A DNA stretch of 64,000 bases from Nocardiopsis sp. NRRL B-16309 (GCF_001279585.1 NZ_LGEC01000079.1:1-64000); one strand, 5' to 3'; numbered from the stretch's first letter, positions 18,041 through 27,186 are shown. Notes: generated by a model from the letters alone, not told the origin. Translations and numbers: made by a program.

Positions 18041-18658
18041 TCACACGGCGTCGAATCCGCCCCGGGGCGAGGGCAGGGTGAGGCGGACGGCGTCGAGCAC
18101 GCGCGCGTAGGCGGTTCCGTGGGCGTGCAGGGCGGTGCCCAGCACGTCCAGGGCGGGCCGGAACCACGCCAACAGTTCCTCCCCGGCGGCGGCGTCGCCC
18201 CGCGCGGCGAACTCCAGGACCACGCACAGGTGGTCGGGGCGTGCGTCGGCGCCCATCCGCCACCCGGCCCGGGCGTAGACACCGGCGACCTCGGCCAGGT
18301 CGCGGTCGCGCCGCCGCGCGTCGCCGTCGGAGTAGTGGGTCAGGTACAGGGTCCGGCGGTGGCGCGGGTCGAACACGTCCGTGTAGTGCTCGCACAGCCG
18401 CGGTTCGGGCGTGGTGGTGGCGTACTCGCAGAACTCGTCGAGCGCCTCGCGCACGGCACCGCGCGGAAGTCCGGCGACCGCGCGGGCCACCAGGGGCAAG
18501 CGGTCGAAGAAGCACTCGTCCGGGTAGCCCAGCAGGACCGAGGCGGCCCGGCGCGTCACCGAAACGCGGTGCGCGCGCAGGGAAGCGCGTTCGTCGGACC
18601 GTCGGGCGGCGCCGGTGCCCCCGGTGCCCTCTGTGGCGCTGGTGGTGGTGTCGGTCAT
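18041..18658 (-). CDS. narJ: NarJ-type nitrate reductase assembly chaperone (orphan)
   Basis: 205 residues. The core HYTDVFDPRHRRTLYLTHYS DGDARRR is the NarJ/TorD signature of actinobacterial NarJ; the chaperone loads molybdenum cofactor into NarG. It starts at an ATG (18658) behind GGAGGAG. NarG, NarH and NarI genes, normally in one operon with narJ, are absent on both sides here. Either the rest was lost or moved, or the protein serves another molybdoenzyme. Confidence 0.85.
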   Translation of the reverse strand: MTDTTTSATEGTGGTGAARRSDERASLRAHRVSVTRRAASVLLGYPDECFFDRLPLVARAVAGLPRGAVREALDEFCEYATTTPEPRLCEHYTDVFDPRHRRTLYLTHYSDGDARRRDRDLAEVAGVYARAGWRMGADARPDHLCVVLEFAARGDAAAGEELLAWFRPALDVLGTALHAHGTAYARVLDAVRLTLPSPRGGFDAV

Positions 18659-18925
18659 CCTCGCTCCTCCTCACGGAGTCGGGTGTCCGCGCCGTGCGGA
18701 CGGGACGGGCCGTCGTCGGCGTCCCATCACACTCCGCTCACGAATATGCCTCGCGAGGTGGCGGAGTCCCACTTCCCACACCGCATCACGTGACAATCGT
18801 GGCCGATCATGGCGAAGTGAGTCGTATGCGTCCGGAGCGGATAAGTCGTCCGGGTCGGAGCACACACGGTGCGGAGTCCGGTGCGTCGCCCACAGCTTGT
18901 GGACGAAGGCCGCGGTGCGCCTCGG
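18659..18925. other. Intergenic region upstream of narJ
   Basis: 267 bp between the AviRa-like gene and narJ, both on the minus strand. It should contain the narJ promoter. I found no clear palindrome or RNA. Confidence 0.4.
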
Positions 18926-19651
18926 TCAGGGCGCCACGTCGCGGGCGCGCACGAGCACGGCCGCGCGGTTGCCGACCTTCACCCGTTCCAGGGCGCGCAC
19001 CCCGGGAGGCAGGACGACCCGGCGCGTGCGCGCGGTCACCACGATCACGGCGTGCGGGGGCAGGACCCGGCCCAGGGACGCCAACAGCGCCGCCATGGGG
19101 TCGTCGCCGGGGGCCTCGCCCCGCCAGTGCGTGAGGTCGCCGTAGGGCACGTCCGTGACCACCAGGTCGGCCTCGACCGGTTCCGAGAGCGTGAACACGT
19201 CCGCCACGCCCGTCTCGTGCGGGAGGTCGCCGCCCATCGAGGCCAGACCCGCGGCCAGGGCTCCGGCGGTCTCGGCCCGCCCGACGAACTCCGCCCGGCC
19301 GAAGTCCAGTGCGGAGCGGCGCAGCTCCTCCTCGCGTTCGGCGAGCCCCTCGCGCGTCAGCAGAGCGAGGTTGCGCGCGGCCAGGGCGACCGCGTCGGGG
19401 TCCACGTCCGTGGCCCGCGCGTGGACGATCCGGTCGCGGTGCAGCAGCCCCAGCACGGTCACCAGGTAGCCGCTGCCGCAGCACGGGTCCCACATCCGGA
19501 CCGGCTCCCGGGGAACGTGCGCCAACCCCCGTTGGAACAGCTCGCTGGCCAACCGCACCGGGAACCCGGGGAACCCGGGCGCGGACCGCAGCACGTTCCC
19601 GCTGGCCAGCGCCGAGTGGTCCGCCCGTTCCGTGGCGTACCGGTAGACCAC
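18926..19651 (-). CDS. AviRa-like 23S rRNA methyltransferase
   Basis: 241 residues. The N-terminus (YRYATERADHSALASGNVL, then SAPGFPGFPVRLASELFQ) and the SAM-binding motif WDPCCGSGYLVTVLGL, with catalytic-loop TDVPYGDL, match the AviRa family. AviRa methylates a guanosine in 23S rRNA and gives avilamycin resistance in the producer. No antibiotic cluster of that type is adjacent, so it is either a housekeeping paralogue or a stray resistance gene. The GTG at 19651 has GAGGGG about six bases upstream; an in-frame GTG at 19675 is possible. Confidence 0.82.
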   Translation of the reverse strand: MVYRYATERADHSALASGNVLRSAPGFPGFPVRLASELFQRGLAHVPREPVRMWDPCCGSGYLVTVLGLLHRDRIVHARATDVDPDAVALAARNLALLTREGLAEREEELRRSALDFGRAEFVGRAETAGALAAGLASMGGDLPHETGVADVFTLSEPVEADLVVTDVPYGDLTHWRGEAPGDDPMAALLASLGRVLPPHAVIVVTARTRRVVLPPGVRALERVKVGNRAAVLVRARDVAP

Positions 19652-19681
19652 AACCGCCCCCTCGACTTTCCCCACAACAGC

Positions 19682-19713
19682 GAAGGCCCGGCGTCCTCAG
19701 ACGCCGGGCCTTC
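19682..19713 (-). terminator. Hairpin downstream of tRNA-Asp
   Basis: A perfect 14-bp stem (gaaggcccggcgtc / gacgccgggccttc) with a four-base loop, six bases past the tRNA 3' end. It probably ends the tRNA transcript. Confidence 0.75.
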
Positions 19714-19718
19714 CTCTG

Positions 19719-19793
19719 CGGTCCTGACGGGATTTGAACCCGCGGCCTCCACCTTGACAGGGTGGCGAGCACTCCTAACTGCTCCACAGGACC
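19719..19793 (-). tRNA. tRNA-Asp (GTC)
   Basis: A 75-base cloverleaf. The acceptor is GGTCCTG/CAGGACC, the anticodon loop CTGTCAA (anticodon GTC) and the T arm GGGTTCAAATCCC. The discriminator base is G. CCA is not encoded. An identical copy is at 34267-34341. Confidence 0.97.
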
Positions 19794-19842
19794 TCGCTGC
19801 GTGTACAACTCTAGCGCGACTTCGGAGTACTTCGTACCGGGG

Positions 19843-20268
19843 AACGGCGCCGACGGGTCCTGGAGGGCGCGAAGGCCCCGTCCACCAGGCGCCCGAGCCG
19901 AAACGGCCCCGCTGACCCCGACCCCAGGGGGTGGTCGGGCCGAAGCGAGGAACGAGCGGAGGCCCGAAGCAAGCACGGCGAGGGCGCCGACGGGTCCTGG
20001 AGGGCCCGGAGGTGGGTCCGTGAGGAACGAGCGGGCACACCGGAGGGCGCGAAGGCCCCGTCCACCAGGCGCCCGAGCCGAAACGGCCCCGCTGACCCCG
20101 ACCCCAGGGGGGTGGTCGGGCCGAAGCGAGGCACGAGCGGAGGCCCCAGGAAGGCACGGCGAGGGCGCCGACGGGTCCTGGAGGGCCCGGAGGTGGGTCC
20201 GTGAGGAACGAGCGGGCCCACCGGAGGGCGCGAAGGCCCCGTCTACCAGGCGCCCGAGCGGGCACGCC
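19843..20268. repeat. Intergenic repeat region, family copy 3, about 181-bp tandem units
   Basis: A block containing gcgccgacgggtcctggagg occurs at about 19846, 19984 and 20165. The full unit, including gaaggccccgtccaccaggc and ggtgggtccgtgaggaacga, repeats with a period near 181 bp. Its inner phrase, reverse-complemented, matches the 0.4-kb and 10.9-kb repeat loci. No gene is supported here. It lies between tRNA-Asp and the S4-domain gene. Confidence 0.75.
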
Positions 20269-20310
20269 TAGAGTGACGGAGAACGCTCCTCTCTCCAGAA
20301 GGGAACCGGT

Positions 20311-20718
20311 GTGAACGAGTCCTCGGCTCCCCTGCCGCCCGGCCCCGACTCCACGCGGGTCGACCGCTGGCTGTGGGCCGTGCGCCTGGTCAAGACGCGC
20401 GCGGACGCCGCCCAGGCCTGTCGTGGCGGACACGTCCGCGTCAACGACCGCCCGGCCAAACCGGCCACGACCGTCAAGCCGGGCGACGAGGTGCGGGTCC
20501 GCCTGCACGGGACCACGCGCATCGTCGACGTCACGCACGTGCTGGCCAAGCGGGTCGGCGCACCGGTCGCCGCGCGCTGCTACACCGACCGGACTCCCGC
20601 CCCTCCCCCGGAGGCGGCGGTGCCGTTCGTGCGGCGCGACCGCGGCGCGGGCCGCCCGACCAAGCGCGACCGCCGCCAGATGGAGCGCATGCGCACGGAG
20701 TTCCCTCCACCGCTGTGA
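20311..20718 (+). CDS. S4-domain RNA-binding protein (Hsp15/HslR-like)
   Basis: 135 residues. The S4 domain covers about residues 15-62 (RVDRWLWAVRLVKTRADAAQ, GGHVRVNDRPAKPATTVKPGDEV). A basic C-terminal tail follows (RRDRGAGRPTKRDRRQMERM). This is the Hsp15-like group that in E. coli binds stalled 50S subunits carrying peptidyl-tRNA. The GTG at 20311 follows agaaggga. Monocistronic. Confidence 0.87.
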   Translation: MNESSAPLPPGPDSTRVDRWLWAVRLVKTRADAAQACRGGHVRVNDRPAKPATTVKPGDEVRVRLHGTTRIVDVTHVLAKRVGAPVAARCYTDRTPAPPPEAAVPFVRRDRGAGRPTKRDRRQMERMRTEFPPPL

Positions 20719-20792
20719 TCCCGCGACGGTGCTCCCGCTGGTGTGCCCCCGCCGCTGTGGTCCCGCCGGTGTGAGCGGCACCGGTGGCGCTG

Positions 20793-21626
20793 TCAGGCGC
20801 GCAGTGGATCGTCCGCGCGACCGCGCACGGCCGCGCTGTGCTCCTCCAGGAACTCCAGGACCGCCCGGGTGGCCTCGGGCTCGTCCTCGTGCAGGTAGCC
20901 GTGGCGCATCCCGGGCAGCGTCAACAGACGGGCACCGGGGACGCGCTCGGCGAGCAGCGCGGCGTTGCCCACGGGCGTGAGCTCGTCGTCCTCCCCGTGC
21001 ACGACCAGGGTCGGCGCGGTGATGCCGGGCAGAAGGTCCCAGCCGTCGTAGCCCGTGCTGGCCCCGTAGTGCAGGCGCTGGGCGCGCAGGGGGCCGCGCG
21101 GCAGGATCCGGGCGACGGTGTCGGGGTGCGCGGCGGCCCACTCGGGCGTGTAGAACAGGGGGCCGATCAGGTCCGCCCCGGCGGCCGTACCGGCCTGGCG
21201 CAGCGCCAGCGTGGCCGAACGGGGACGCTCCACCTCGTGGTCCCCGCCCGGCGCGGTCGAGCCCAGGACCAGCGCGCCGATCCGCTCGGGCGCCAGCGCG
21301 GCGAGGGTCTGGGCGACCTTGCCGCCCATCGAGAAGCCGTAGACGTGGGCGCGGCCGATCCCGAGCGCGTCCAGGACCGCGAGGGCGTCGCGGGCGAACA
21401 GCTCCAGGCTGTAGGGCTCCCCCAGCGGCGCGTCGCTGCCGCCGGTGCCCCGGAAGTCGGTCCGCACGACCCGGTACCGCCGCGCGAGGCCGGTGTGGAC
21501 GCCCTCCCACATCTCGTGGTCGAGCGCCTGGCCGTTGAACAGCAGGAGGGGTTCGCCCTCCCCGAGGACGTCGTACCAGAGTCGGGTGCCGTCGGCGGCG
21601 ATCACGTGGCTCACGCGTCCGGACAC
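20793..21626 (-). CDS. Alpha/beta hydrolase
   Basis: 277 residues with the full triad. The nucleophile elbow is GFSMGG, the acid is in VHGEDDELTP and the base in MRHGYLHE; the oxyanion region is in LLLFNGQALDHEMW. The sequence resembles 3-oxoadipate enol-lactonase/esterase-type hydrolases. GTG start at 21626. It is close to the next membrane-protein gene on the same strand (35 bp). Substrate unknown. Confidence 0.87.
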   Translation of the reverse strand: MSGRVSHVIAADGTRLWYDVLGEGEPLLLFNGQALDHEMWEGVHTGLARRYRVVRTDFRGTGGSDAPLGEPYSLELFARDALAVLDALGIGRAHVYGFSMGGKVAQTLAALAPERIGALVLGSTAPGGDHEVERPRSATLALRQAGTAAGADLIGPLFYTPEWAAAHPDTVARILPRGPLRAQRLHYGASTGYDGWDLLPGITAPTLVVHGEDDELTPVGNAALLAERVPGARLLTLPGMRHGYLHEDEPEATRAVLEFLEEHSAAVRGRADDPLRA

Positions 21627-21660
21627 TACCCGCGCGATCCGGATCCCGCCGCGTCGCGGG

Positions 21661-22251
21661 TCACACCTGTCGGCCCAGCCGCTCCCACACGGCCCGGTTC
21701 TCCGCGGTGCGGTCGATCTCCGAGACCGCCCAGAACGACGCCAGGGCGACCACCACGCCCGCGGCCGCGGCCATCATCGGTCCGCCGCCGGCTTCGGGGT
21801 CCGATCCGTGCGGCCATGCCAGCAGGAGCAGGACCGGCAGGGTCAGCCCCGCGGCCTGGACGGCGACGTGGACGCCGCGCCGCGCGCCGAACAGCCCGGC
21901 GAACGCCAGGGCCGCGGTCAGGAGCACCGCGACCAGCCCGGTGACGAGCAGCCACCAGCCGTCGTCGAACGCCGTCGACAGCAGCTCCCACCCGGTTCCC
22001 ACGGAGCGGGCCGACGATCCGAGGCTCAGTTCTCCGTCCTCGTCGAACGAGGGCCCGAAGCCGCCGCCGCGCACCCACGGCAGGGAGAGTGACAGCAGCA
22101 GGGCCATGGCTCCCGCCCCCAACCCGCCGGCCACGACCCGCGCGTGCAGCGTGCCCACCTCGTTGTGCGCGACCCGCTGTTCCAGGGCGGCCATCCGGTT
22201 GCGCAGCCGGTGGAGCTCGTCCGGGCCGTCCTCGGCCTTCCTCTCGGCCAT
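21661..22251 (-). CDS. Four-helix membrane protein with N-terminal coiled-coil
   Basis: 196 residues. The N-terminus (about 10-33) is a short heptad-like, cytosolic helix (ELHRLRNRMAALEQRVAHNE). Four hydrophobic segments follow, at about 40-58, 100-120, 130-147 and 155-175. A paralogue of similar layout is encoded at 28402-28905. ATG at 22251 with AGGAGG about ten bases upstream. Function unknown. Confidence 0.75.
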   Translation of the reverse strand: MAERKAEDGPDELHRLRNRMAALEQRVAHNEVGTLHARVVAGGLGAGAMALLLSLSLPWVRGGGFGPSFDEDGELSLGSSARSVGTGWELLSTAFDDGWWLLVTGLVAVLLTAALAFAGLFGARRGVHVAVQAAGLTLPVLLLLAWPHGSDPEAGGGPMMAAAAGVVVALASFWAVSEIDRTAENRAVWERLGRQV

Positions 22252-22322
22252 ACCTCGGTTCCCTCCTGCTCGGGTGTCAGCGTCACCGGGGGAGATCCCC
22301 GGAGCCCGGTCCGGTTCCGGTC

Positions 22323-23165
22323 TCAGGTGGGCATGTGCGCGGGATTGCGCACCAGGGGCGAGAGGCTGGGCGTGCCCGTGACCGGATCCGGGAAGACCTG
22401 GGCCGCGAGCCCGAAGACGTCCCTGACCAGGTCCTCGGTCACCACGTCGCGGGGCCGCCCGGACGCGTACACCGAGCCGTCGAGCATCGCCACCAGGTGG
22501 TCGGAATAGCGCGAGGCCAGGGTGAGGTCGTGCAGGACCATCACCACCGTGGTCCCCTGCGTCCGGTTCAGCTCCAGCAGCAGGTCCAGGACCTCCACCT
22601 GGTGCGCGATGTCGAGGAACGTCGTGGGCTCGTCCAGGAGCAGCAGGCCGGTCCGCTGGGCGAGGGTCATGGCGATCCACACCCGCTGCCGCTGCCCACC
22701 GGACAACTCGTCCACCGACCGATCCGCCAGGTCCAGCGTCCCGGTCACCTCCAGGGCCTCCTGCACCGCCTCGTCGTCGCCGCTCGTCCAGCGGCGGAAC
22801 CAGCCCTGGTGCGGATAGCGGCCGCGGCCGACCAGGTCGGCGACGGTGATGCCGTCCGGCGCGACGGGGCTCTGCGGCAGCAGGCCCACCGTCCGGGCCA
22901 CGTCGCGGGTGGGCAGGGTCCGGATGTCCGTGCCGTTGAGCAGCACGCGGCCCCCGCGCGGCGGCAGCAGGCGGGCCAGGCCCCGCAGCAGGGTGGACTT
23001 GCCGCACCCGTTGGCGCCGACGATCGAGGTGACCACACCGGGCGGGACGGCCATGCTCAGGCCGCCCACGATGGTCCGGTCGCCGTAGCCGAGCGACAGG
23101 TCCTCGGCAGCCAGGGCCGAGAAGGCGGCGGGGTCCGCCGTACGCGCGGTGTCGGACGAGGTCAT
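22323..23165 (-). CDS. Iron-siderophore ABC transporter, ATP-binding protein (FepC-like)
   Basis: 280 residues. Walker A is GANGCGKST, the signature is LSGGQRQRV and Walker B is LLLLDEPTTFLD. The remaining sequence (TIVGGLSMAVPPGVVTSIVGAN, YPHQGW) is typical of FepC/FhuC ATPases. The ATG at 23165 lies one base after the stop of the upstream permease, so this is the last gene of a four-gene importer operon. Confidence 0.93.
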   Translation of the reverse strand: MTSSDTARTADPAAFSALAAEDLSLGYGDRTIVGGLSMAVPPGVVTSIVGANGCGKSTLLRGLARLLPPRGGRVLLNGTDIRTLPTRDVARTVGLLPQSPVAPDGITVADLVGRGRYPHQGWFRRWTSGDDEAVQEALEVTGTLDLADRSVDELSGGQRQRVWIAMTLAQRTGLLLLDEPTTFLDIAHQVEVLDLLLELNRTQGTTVVMVLHDLTLASRYSDHLVAMLDGSVYASGRPRDVVTEDLVRDVFGLAAQVFPDPVTGTPSLSPLVRNPAHMPT

Positions 23166-23166
23166 G

Positions 23167-24216
23167 TCAACCACCTGCCCCGGACCGGTTGGTCCGCATG
23201 AGGAGCCAGAGAAGGTACGGCGCGCCCACGATCCCGGTCACGACCCCCACTGGGAGGGTGACGTCGGGGATCGTGAACTGCGCGAGGAGGTCGGACGCGA
23301 GCATGATGAGCGCCCCGATCAGCGCCGCGGGCAGCAGCGCCAGGCGGCCCGACCGGACGGTGCGCCGGGCGATCGGCGCGCTGACCAGGGCCACGAACGC
23401 GACCGGCCCGGCCACCGCCACCGCCGAGGCGGCCAGGCCCACCGACGCCAGCAGCAGCCACAGCCGGGAGCGCTCGGCTGGCACGCCGAGCGAGGTGGCG
23501 GAGTCGTCGCCCAGTTCGAGGGAGCGCAGCCGGCCGCCGAGCGGGACCAGGACCGCCAGCAACACGGCGAAGCAGCCCAGCAGCGGGTTCAGGGTGGGCC
23601 AGTCGGCGCGCGCCAGGCTGCCGGTGATCCAGGTCAGGGCCACCTGCGCGTCGCGGATGTCGCTCTGGGTCAGCACCCAGGAGACGGCGCTGGTGGACAG
23701 GGCCGCCACCCCGATGCCCACGAGCAGCAGCCGGTAGCCGGCCACGCCGTGGCGCCAGGCCAGCAGGTAGATGGCCATCGCGGCGGCGAGCGCCCCCAGG
23801 CTCACGAACCCGGCCAGCGCCAGGCCGCTGAGGCCGAGGTAGACCACGCCCAGGACGCCCGCCGCGCTCGCGCTGTGGGTGATGCCGACGATGTCCGGGC
23901 TGGCCAGCGGGTTGCGGACGATGGTCTGGAGCAGCGCCCCGGACAGGCCGAGGCAGGCGCCCGTGACCACCGCGGTGAGCAGGCGCGGGAGCCGCAGTTC
24001 GATCAGCACGAACCGGGTGACCTGGTCGGCCCGCCCGGTCAGGAGGTCGAGGAGTTCGGGCAGGGACACCGACGCCTGACCGACGCTCACTCCCACCGTC
24101 ATCGCGCCGAGGAGCAGCAGGACGAGGACGAGCGTGACCGCCGTCTCGCGCCGGGTGCCGCTCCGGCGGACGGCTCGGACGGTCCGGCCCCGGCCGTCCG
24201 GACGGGTGGTGATCAC
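23167..24216 (-). CDS. Iron-siderophore ABC transporter permease (FecCD family), second subunit
   Basis: 349 residues with about nine to ten membrane helices. FecCD hallmarks are LRLPRLLTAVVTGACLGLSG, QTIVRNPLASPDIVGIT and the C-terminal GPVAFVALVSAPIARR with DVTLPVGVVTGIVGAP. The GTG start overlaps the stop of the first permease (GTGA at 24213-24216), showing translational coupling. Confidence 0.93.
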   Translation of the reverse strand: MITTRPDGRGRTVRAVRRSGTRRETAVTLVLVLLLLGAMTVGVSVGQASVSLPELLDLLTGRADQVTRFVLIELRLPRLLTAVVTGACLGLSGALLQTIVRNPLASPDIVGITHSASAAGVLGVVYLGLSGLALAGFVSLGALAAAMAIYLLAWRHGVAGYRLLLVGIGVAALSTSAVSWVLTQSDIRDAQVALTWITGSLARADWPTLNPLLGCFAVLLAVLVPLGGRLRSLELGDDSATSLGVPAERSRLWLLLASVGLAASAVAVAGPVAFVALVSAPIARRTVRSGRLALLPAALIGALIMLASDLLAQFTIPDVTLPVGVVTGIVGAPYLLWLLMRTNRSGAGG

Positions 24217-25265
24217 AGCCGCACCGCCTTTCCCTTGCGTACCAGTGCGATGAACAGGGGCGCGCCGATCACCGCCGTGACGATCCCGACCTGGAGTTCG
24301 CCCGGCCGGGCCACGACCCGGGCGATGACGTCGCAGGCCAGCAGCAGTGTGGGCGAGGCGAGCGCACTGAAGGGCAGGATGAGCCGGTAGTCCAGGCCCA
24401 CGACGCCGCGGGCGATGTGCGGCACGAGCAGTCCGACGAAGGCGATCGGCCCGACCGACGCGGTCGCGGCGCCGCACAGCGCGACGATCGCCACGGCCGC
24501 CAGGATCCGGGTCCGCACGATGTTCTGGCCGAGCCCGCGGGCGACGTCGTCGCCCAGCGCCAGGCCGTTGAGCGAGCGGCCGAGCAGGAGGGCGACCAGC
24601 GCGCCGCCGACGATGAACGGCGTCGTCTGGGCGACCACCGGCAGCCCCCGCGCCGCCAGGGCCCCGACCTGCCAGAACCGCATCTGGTCCAGCGAGGACT
24701 GGTCGACGAGCAGCACCGCGGTGACGATCGAGGTCAGGGCGGCGGTGACCGCCGCACCGGCCAGCGCGAGCTTGACGGGGGTCGCGCCCTCACGGCCGAA
24801 ACTCGACACCCCGTACACGACCACCGCCGACACCGCCGCCCCCGCGAAGGCGAACCACACGTACCCTCCGGGCGAGGTGACGCCGAGGAGGCCGATCGCG
24901 CCCACCACGAAGAGCGAGGCTCCGGCGTTGATCCCGAGCAGGCCGGGGTCGGCGAGCGGGTTGCGGGTCAGCCCCTGCATCACCGCGCCCGCCATGCCCA
25001 GGGCCAGGCCCGCCGTGAGCCCGACCAGGGTCCGCGGGAGGCGCTTCTCGACGACGACCAAATGGTCGGGGAGGGTCGGGTCGTAGCGCAGCACGGCGTC
25101 GAGCACGACGGCCGGCGGCAGGGGGTTGGCCCCCACGGCGAGGCTGAGCAGCGCGGCGACCGCCAGGGCCAGGCCCAGCAGCGGGAAGCCGAGCGCCCAG
25201 CGCGCCCGCCCGGGCCCGCGGGTGGCGGGGGCGGTGCGGGCGCCGCCCCCGGTGGTGGTGGTCAT
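24213..25265 (-). CDS. Iron-siderophore ABC transporter permease (FecCD family), first subunit
   Basis: 350 residues, ATG at 25265. About ten membrane segments. Conserved stretches are KRLPRTLVGLTAGLALGMAG, QGLTRNPLADPGLLGINAGA and ASVGPIAFVGLLVPHIAR, then GELQVGIVTAVIGAPLFI. With the other subunit it makes the membrane heterodimer of the importer. Confidence 0.93.
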   Translation of the reverse strand: MTTTTGGGARTAPATRGPGRARWALGFPLLGLALAVAALLSLAVGANPLPPAVVLDAVLRYDPTLPDHLVVVEKRLPRTLVGLTAGLALGMAGAVMQGLTRNPLADPGLLGINAGASLFVVGAIGLLGVTSPGGYVWFAFAGAAVSAVVVYGVSSFGREGATPVKLALAGAAVTAALTSIVTAVLLVDQSSLDQMRFWQVGALAARGLPVVAQTTPFIVGGALVALLLGRSLNGLALGDDVARGLGQNIVRTRILAAVAIVALCGAATASVGPIAFVGLLVPHIARGVVGLDYRLILPFSALASPTLLLACDVIARVVARPGELQVGIVTAVIGAPLFIALVRKGKAVRL

Positions 25266-25276
25266 CGGATTCCGCG

Positions 25277-26314
25277 CTACTCGACGTTCTCGGCGGCGGC
25301 GACCAGCTCGGGCACGTACCGGTCGAGCATCCACGGGATGGACAGCACGGTGGGGGCGCTGCTGGCCATGACGAAGTCCTCGCCCACGATCGGCGCGAAG
25401 CGGCCCTCCTCGACGGCGGGCATGGCGGCGACCAGCGGGTCGGAGGTGAACTCCCTCAGGGACGCCTCGTCGGCGAAGTACATCACCAGGACGTCGGTCT
25501 CGATCTCCTGCAGGTTCTCGTAGCTGAGCGAGTAGAAGAACGACTCGTCGGGGTCGGCGTCCAGTTCGGACACGCTGGCGCTGGGCTCCATGCCCAGGTC
25601 CACGAGCATCTCCACGCGCGGGTCGTACTCGCGGTACACGTTGAGCACGTCGGCCTCGTTGGCGGCGGCGTAGAAGAACGTCGTGCCCTCCAGCTCCGGG
25701 TTCTCCGCGGCCAGCGCCCCGACCTGCGCCTGGGTGTCCTCCAGCAGCGCGGCGGCCTCCTCCTCCCGGCCCAGCGCCCGGCCGACGATGTCGACCTGCT
25801 CCTGCCAGGTGGTGGCCCAGGGCTGGTCGGGGTAGGCGACGGTGGGGGCGATCTCCTGGAGGCGGTCGAAGTCCTCCTGCGTGAGGCCGGAGTTGGGGGC
25901 CAGGATCACGTCGGGGCGGGCCTCGACGATCTCCTCCAGCGGCGGCGCGTCGGCGTGCGCGCCGGAGAGGAGGGTGGGCTGCTCGCCGCCGAGCTCCTCG
26001 ATCCTGTCGGCGTCCCACTCGAAGACGCCGTCCTCGTTGCCGCCGTAGTCGTTGCGGGGCATGGCCACCGGGACGACGTCCAGGGCCAGCACGACGTCCT
26101 GCGCTGACCAGCCCCAGGTGACGACGCGCTCGGGCTCCTCGGGGATGACCGCCTCGCCGAGGGCGCTGTCGACGGTCACGGGGAAGGCGCCGTCGCCGCC
26201 ACCGCCGACCGGCTGCCCGTCGTCCCCGGCGTCGGTTCCGGAGCAGGCGGTGAGGAGGGCGGCGCCGACGAGGGCGGCCGCGGTGATCTGGACGGGGCTG
26301 GACAGGGCGGTCAT
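25277..26314 (-). CDS. Iron-siderophore-binding lipoprotein
   Basis: 345 residues, ATG at 26314. It has a lipoprotein signal with lipobox LLTACSG (Cys about residue 24) and then the type III (FepB/FecB) periplasmic-binding fold: ERVVTWGWSAQDVVLALDVV, RPDVILAPNSGLTQEDFDRL, IAPTVAYPDQPW. It captures a ferric siderophore outside the cell; the ligand cannot be named. First gene of the importer operon, immediately after an iron box. Confidence 0.93.
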   Translation of the reverse strand: MTALSSPVQITAAALVGAALLTACSGTDAGDDGQPVGGGGDGAFPVTVDSALGEAVIPEEPERVVTWGWSAQDVVLALDVVPVAMPRNDYGGNEDGVFEWDADRIEELGGEQPTLLSGAHADAPPLEEIVEARPDVILAPNSGLTQEDFDRLQEIAPTVAYPDQPWATTWQEQVDIVGRALGREEEAAALLEDTQAQVGALAAENPELEGTTFFYAAANEADVLNVYREYDPRVEMLVDLGMEPSASVSELDADPDESFFYSLSYENLQEIETDVLVMYFADEASLREFTSDPLVAAMPAVEEGRFAPIVGEDFVMASSAPTVLSIPWMLDRYVPELVAAAENVE

Positions 26315-26381
26315 GCGGTGGTTCTCCTCGACGGGGGTACGGCCGGGCCTCTGCCGACCGTGGCGGCACGGAGAGGGTTGG

Positions 26382-26398
26382 TTAGGCAAGGCTAACAA
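26382..26398. promoter_or_regulatory. DtxR/IdeR-type iron box
   Basis: TTAGGCAAGGCTAACAA, 68 bp upstream of the siderophore-binding protein start, matches the DtxR-family consensus TTAGGTTAGSCTAACCTAA closely. It predicts Fe(II)-dependent repression of the importer. Confidence 0.85.
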
Positions 26399-26548
26399 CA
26401 CCTGACCAGTACCTGGTCCGCGGCCCCCGGCGTCTCCCGGATCCGGCTCCGTACGCGGGAGCCGCGTCTTGAAAACAAAAATCCACTATGTTCAAATAGA
26501 CACACGACGGCGGGACACCCCGCCACCGAGACCGGAGGGAGTCGGCCC

Positions 26549-27181
26549 GTGCCCGCCGCCTTCAGCGAGGCCGAACGCGCCCGCGTCACCGAGCGGCTGC
26601 TCGCCAACGGGGAACGGCTGTTCACCACCCAGGGCCTGCGCAAGACCTCCCTGGAGGACCTGGTCAGCGGCACCGGCATCGCCAAGAGCAGCTTCTACCG
26701 GTTCTTCGCCGCCAAGGAGGCGCTCTACCTGGAGCTGATGATGCGCCAGGCCGCCGACGTCAAGCGCGAGGTCGTCGACGAGGCCCTGCTCAGCACCGAG
26801 GACGTCCGCGAGGGCCTGCGGCGCTTCCTGCACGCCACCCTGCGCCGGTTGGAGACCGACCCGCTCTACCGGCGCCTCATGACCCACCCGGAGGAGATGG
26901 CCGCCGTCACGCGCCGGCTCGGCAGCGCCGATCCGGAGTCCGTCTCCGCCTTCACGGCCTCGCCCGACAACCCGGCGCGGGCCCTCGCGGACTTCCTCCG
27001 CCACCACCAGGAGGAGGGCGAGCTGCCCGAACACGACCCCGCCGTGCTCCTCGGCGTGATCCAGGCGGTCCTCGTCCTGCCCCTCAACAAGGAGCTGCTC
27101 GGCGACCCCGCCCTGCTGCCCCGGATCCAGGACCTGCTGGTGGACATCGTCGCCACGGGCCTCACCCCGCAGAAGGGCTGA
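26549..27181 (+). CDS. TetR/AcrR family regulator
   Basis: 210 residues. HTH at about 30-56 (TSLEDLVSGTGIAKSSFYRF). GTG at 26549 with GGAGGGAG eight bases upstream. Six bases separate its stop from the following monooxygenase gene, so they form an operon. The AT-rich region 26468-26500 holds TTGAAaacaaaaa...TTCAA, a possible auto-operator and promoter. Confidence 0.88.
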   Translation: MPAAFSEAERARVTERLLANGERLFTTQGLRKTSLEDLVSGTGIAKSSFYRFFAAKEALYLELMMRQAADVKREVVDEALLSTEDVREGLRRFLHATLRRLETDPLYRRLMTHPEEMAAVTRRLGSADPESVSAFTASPDNPARALADFLRHHQEEGELPEHDPAVLLGVIQAVLVLPLNKELLGDPALLPRIQDLLVDIVATGLTPQKG

Positions 27182-27186
27182 CCGCC

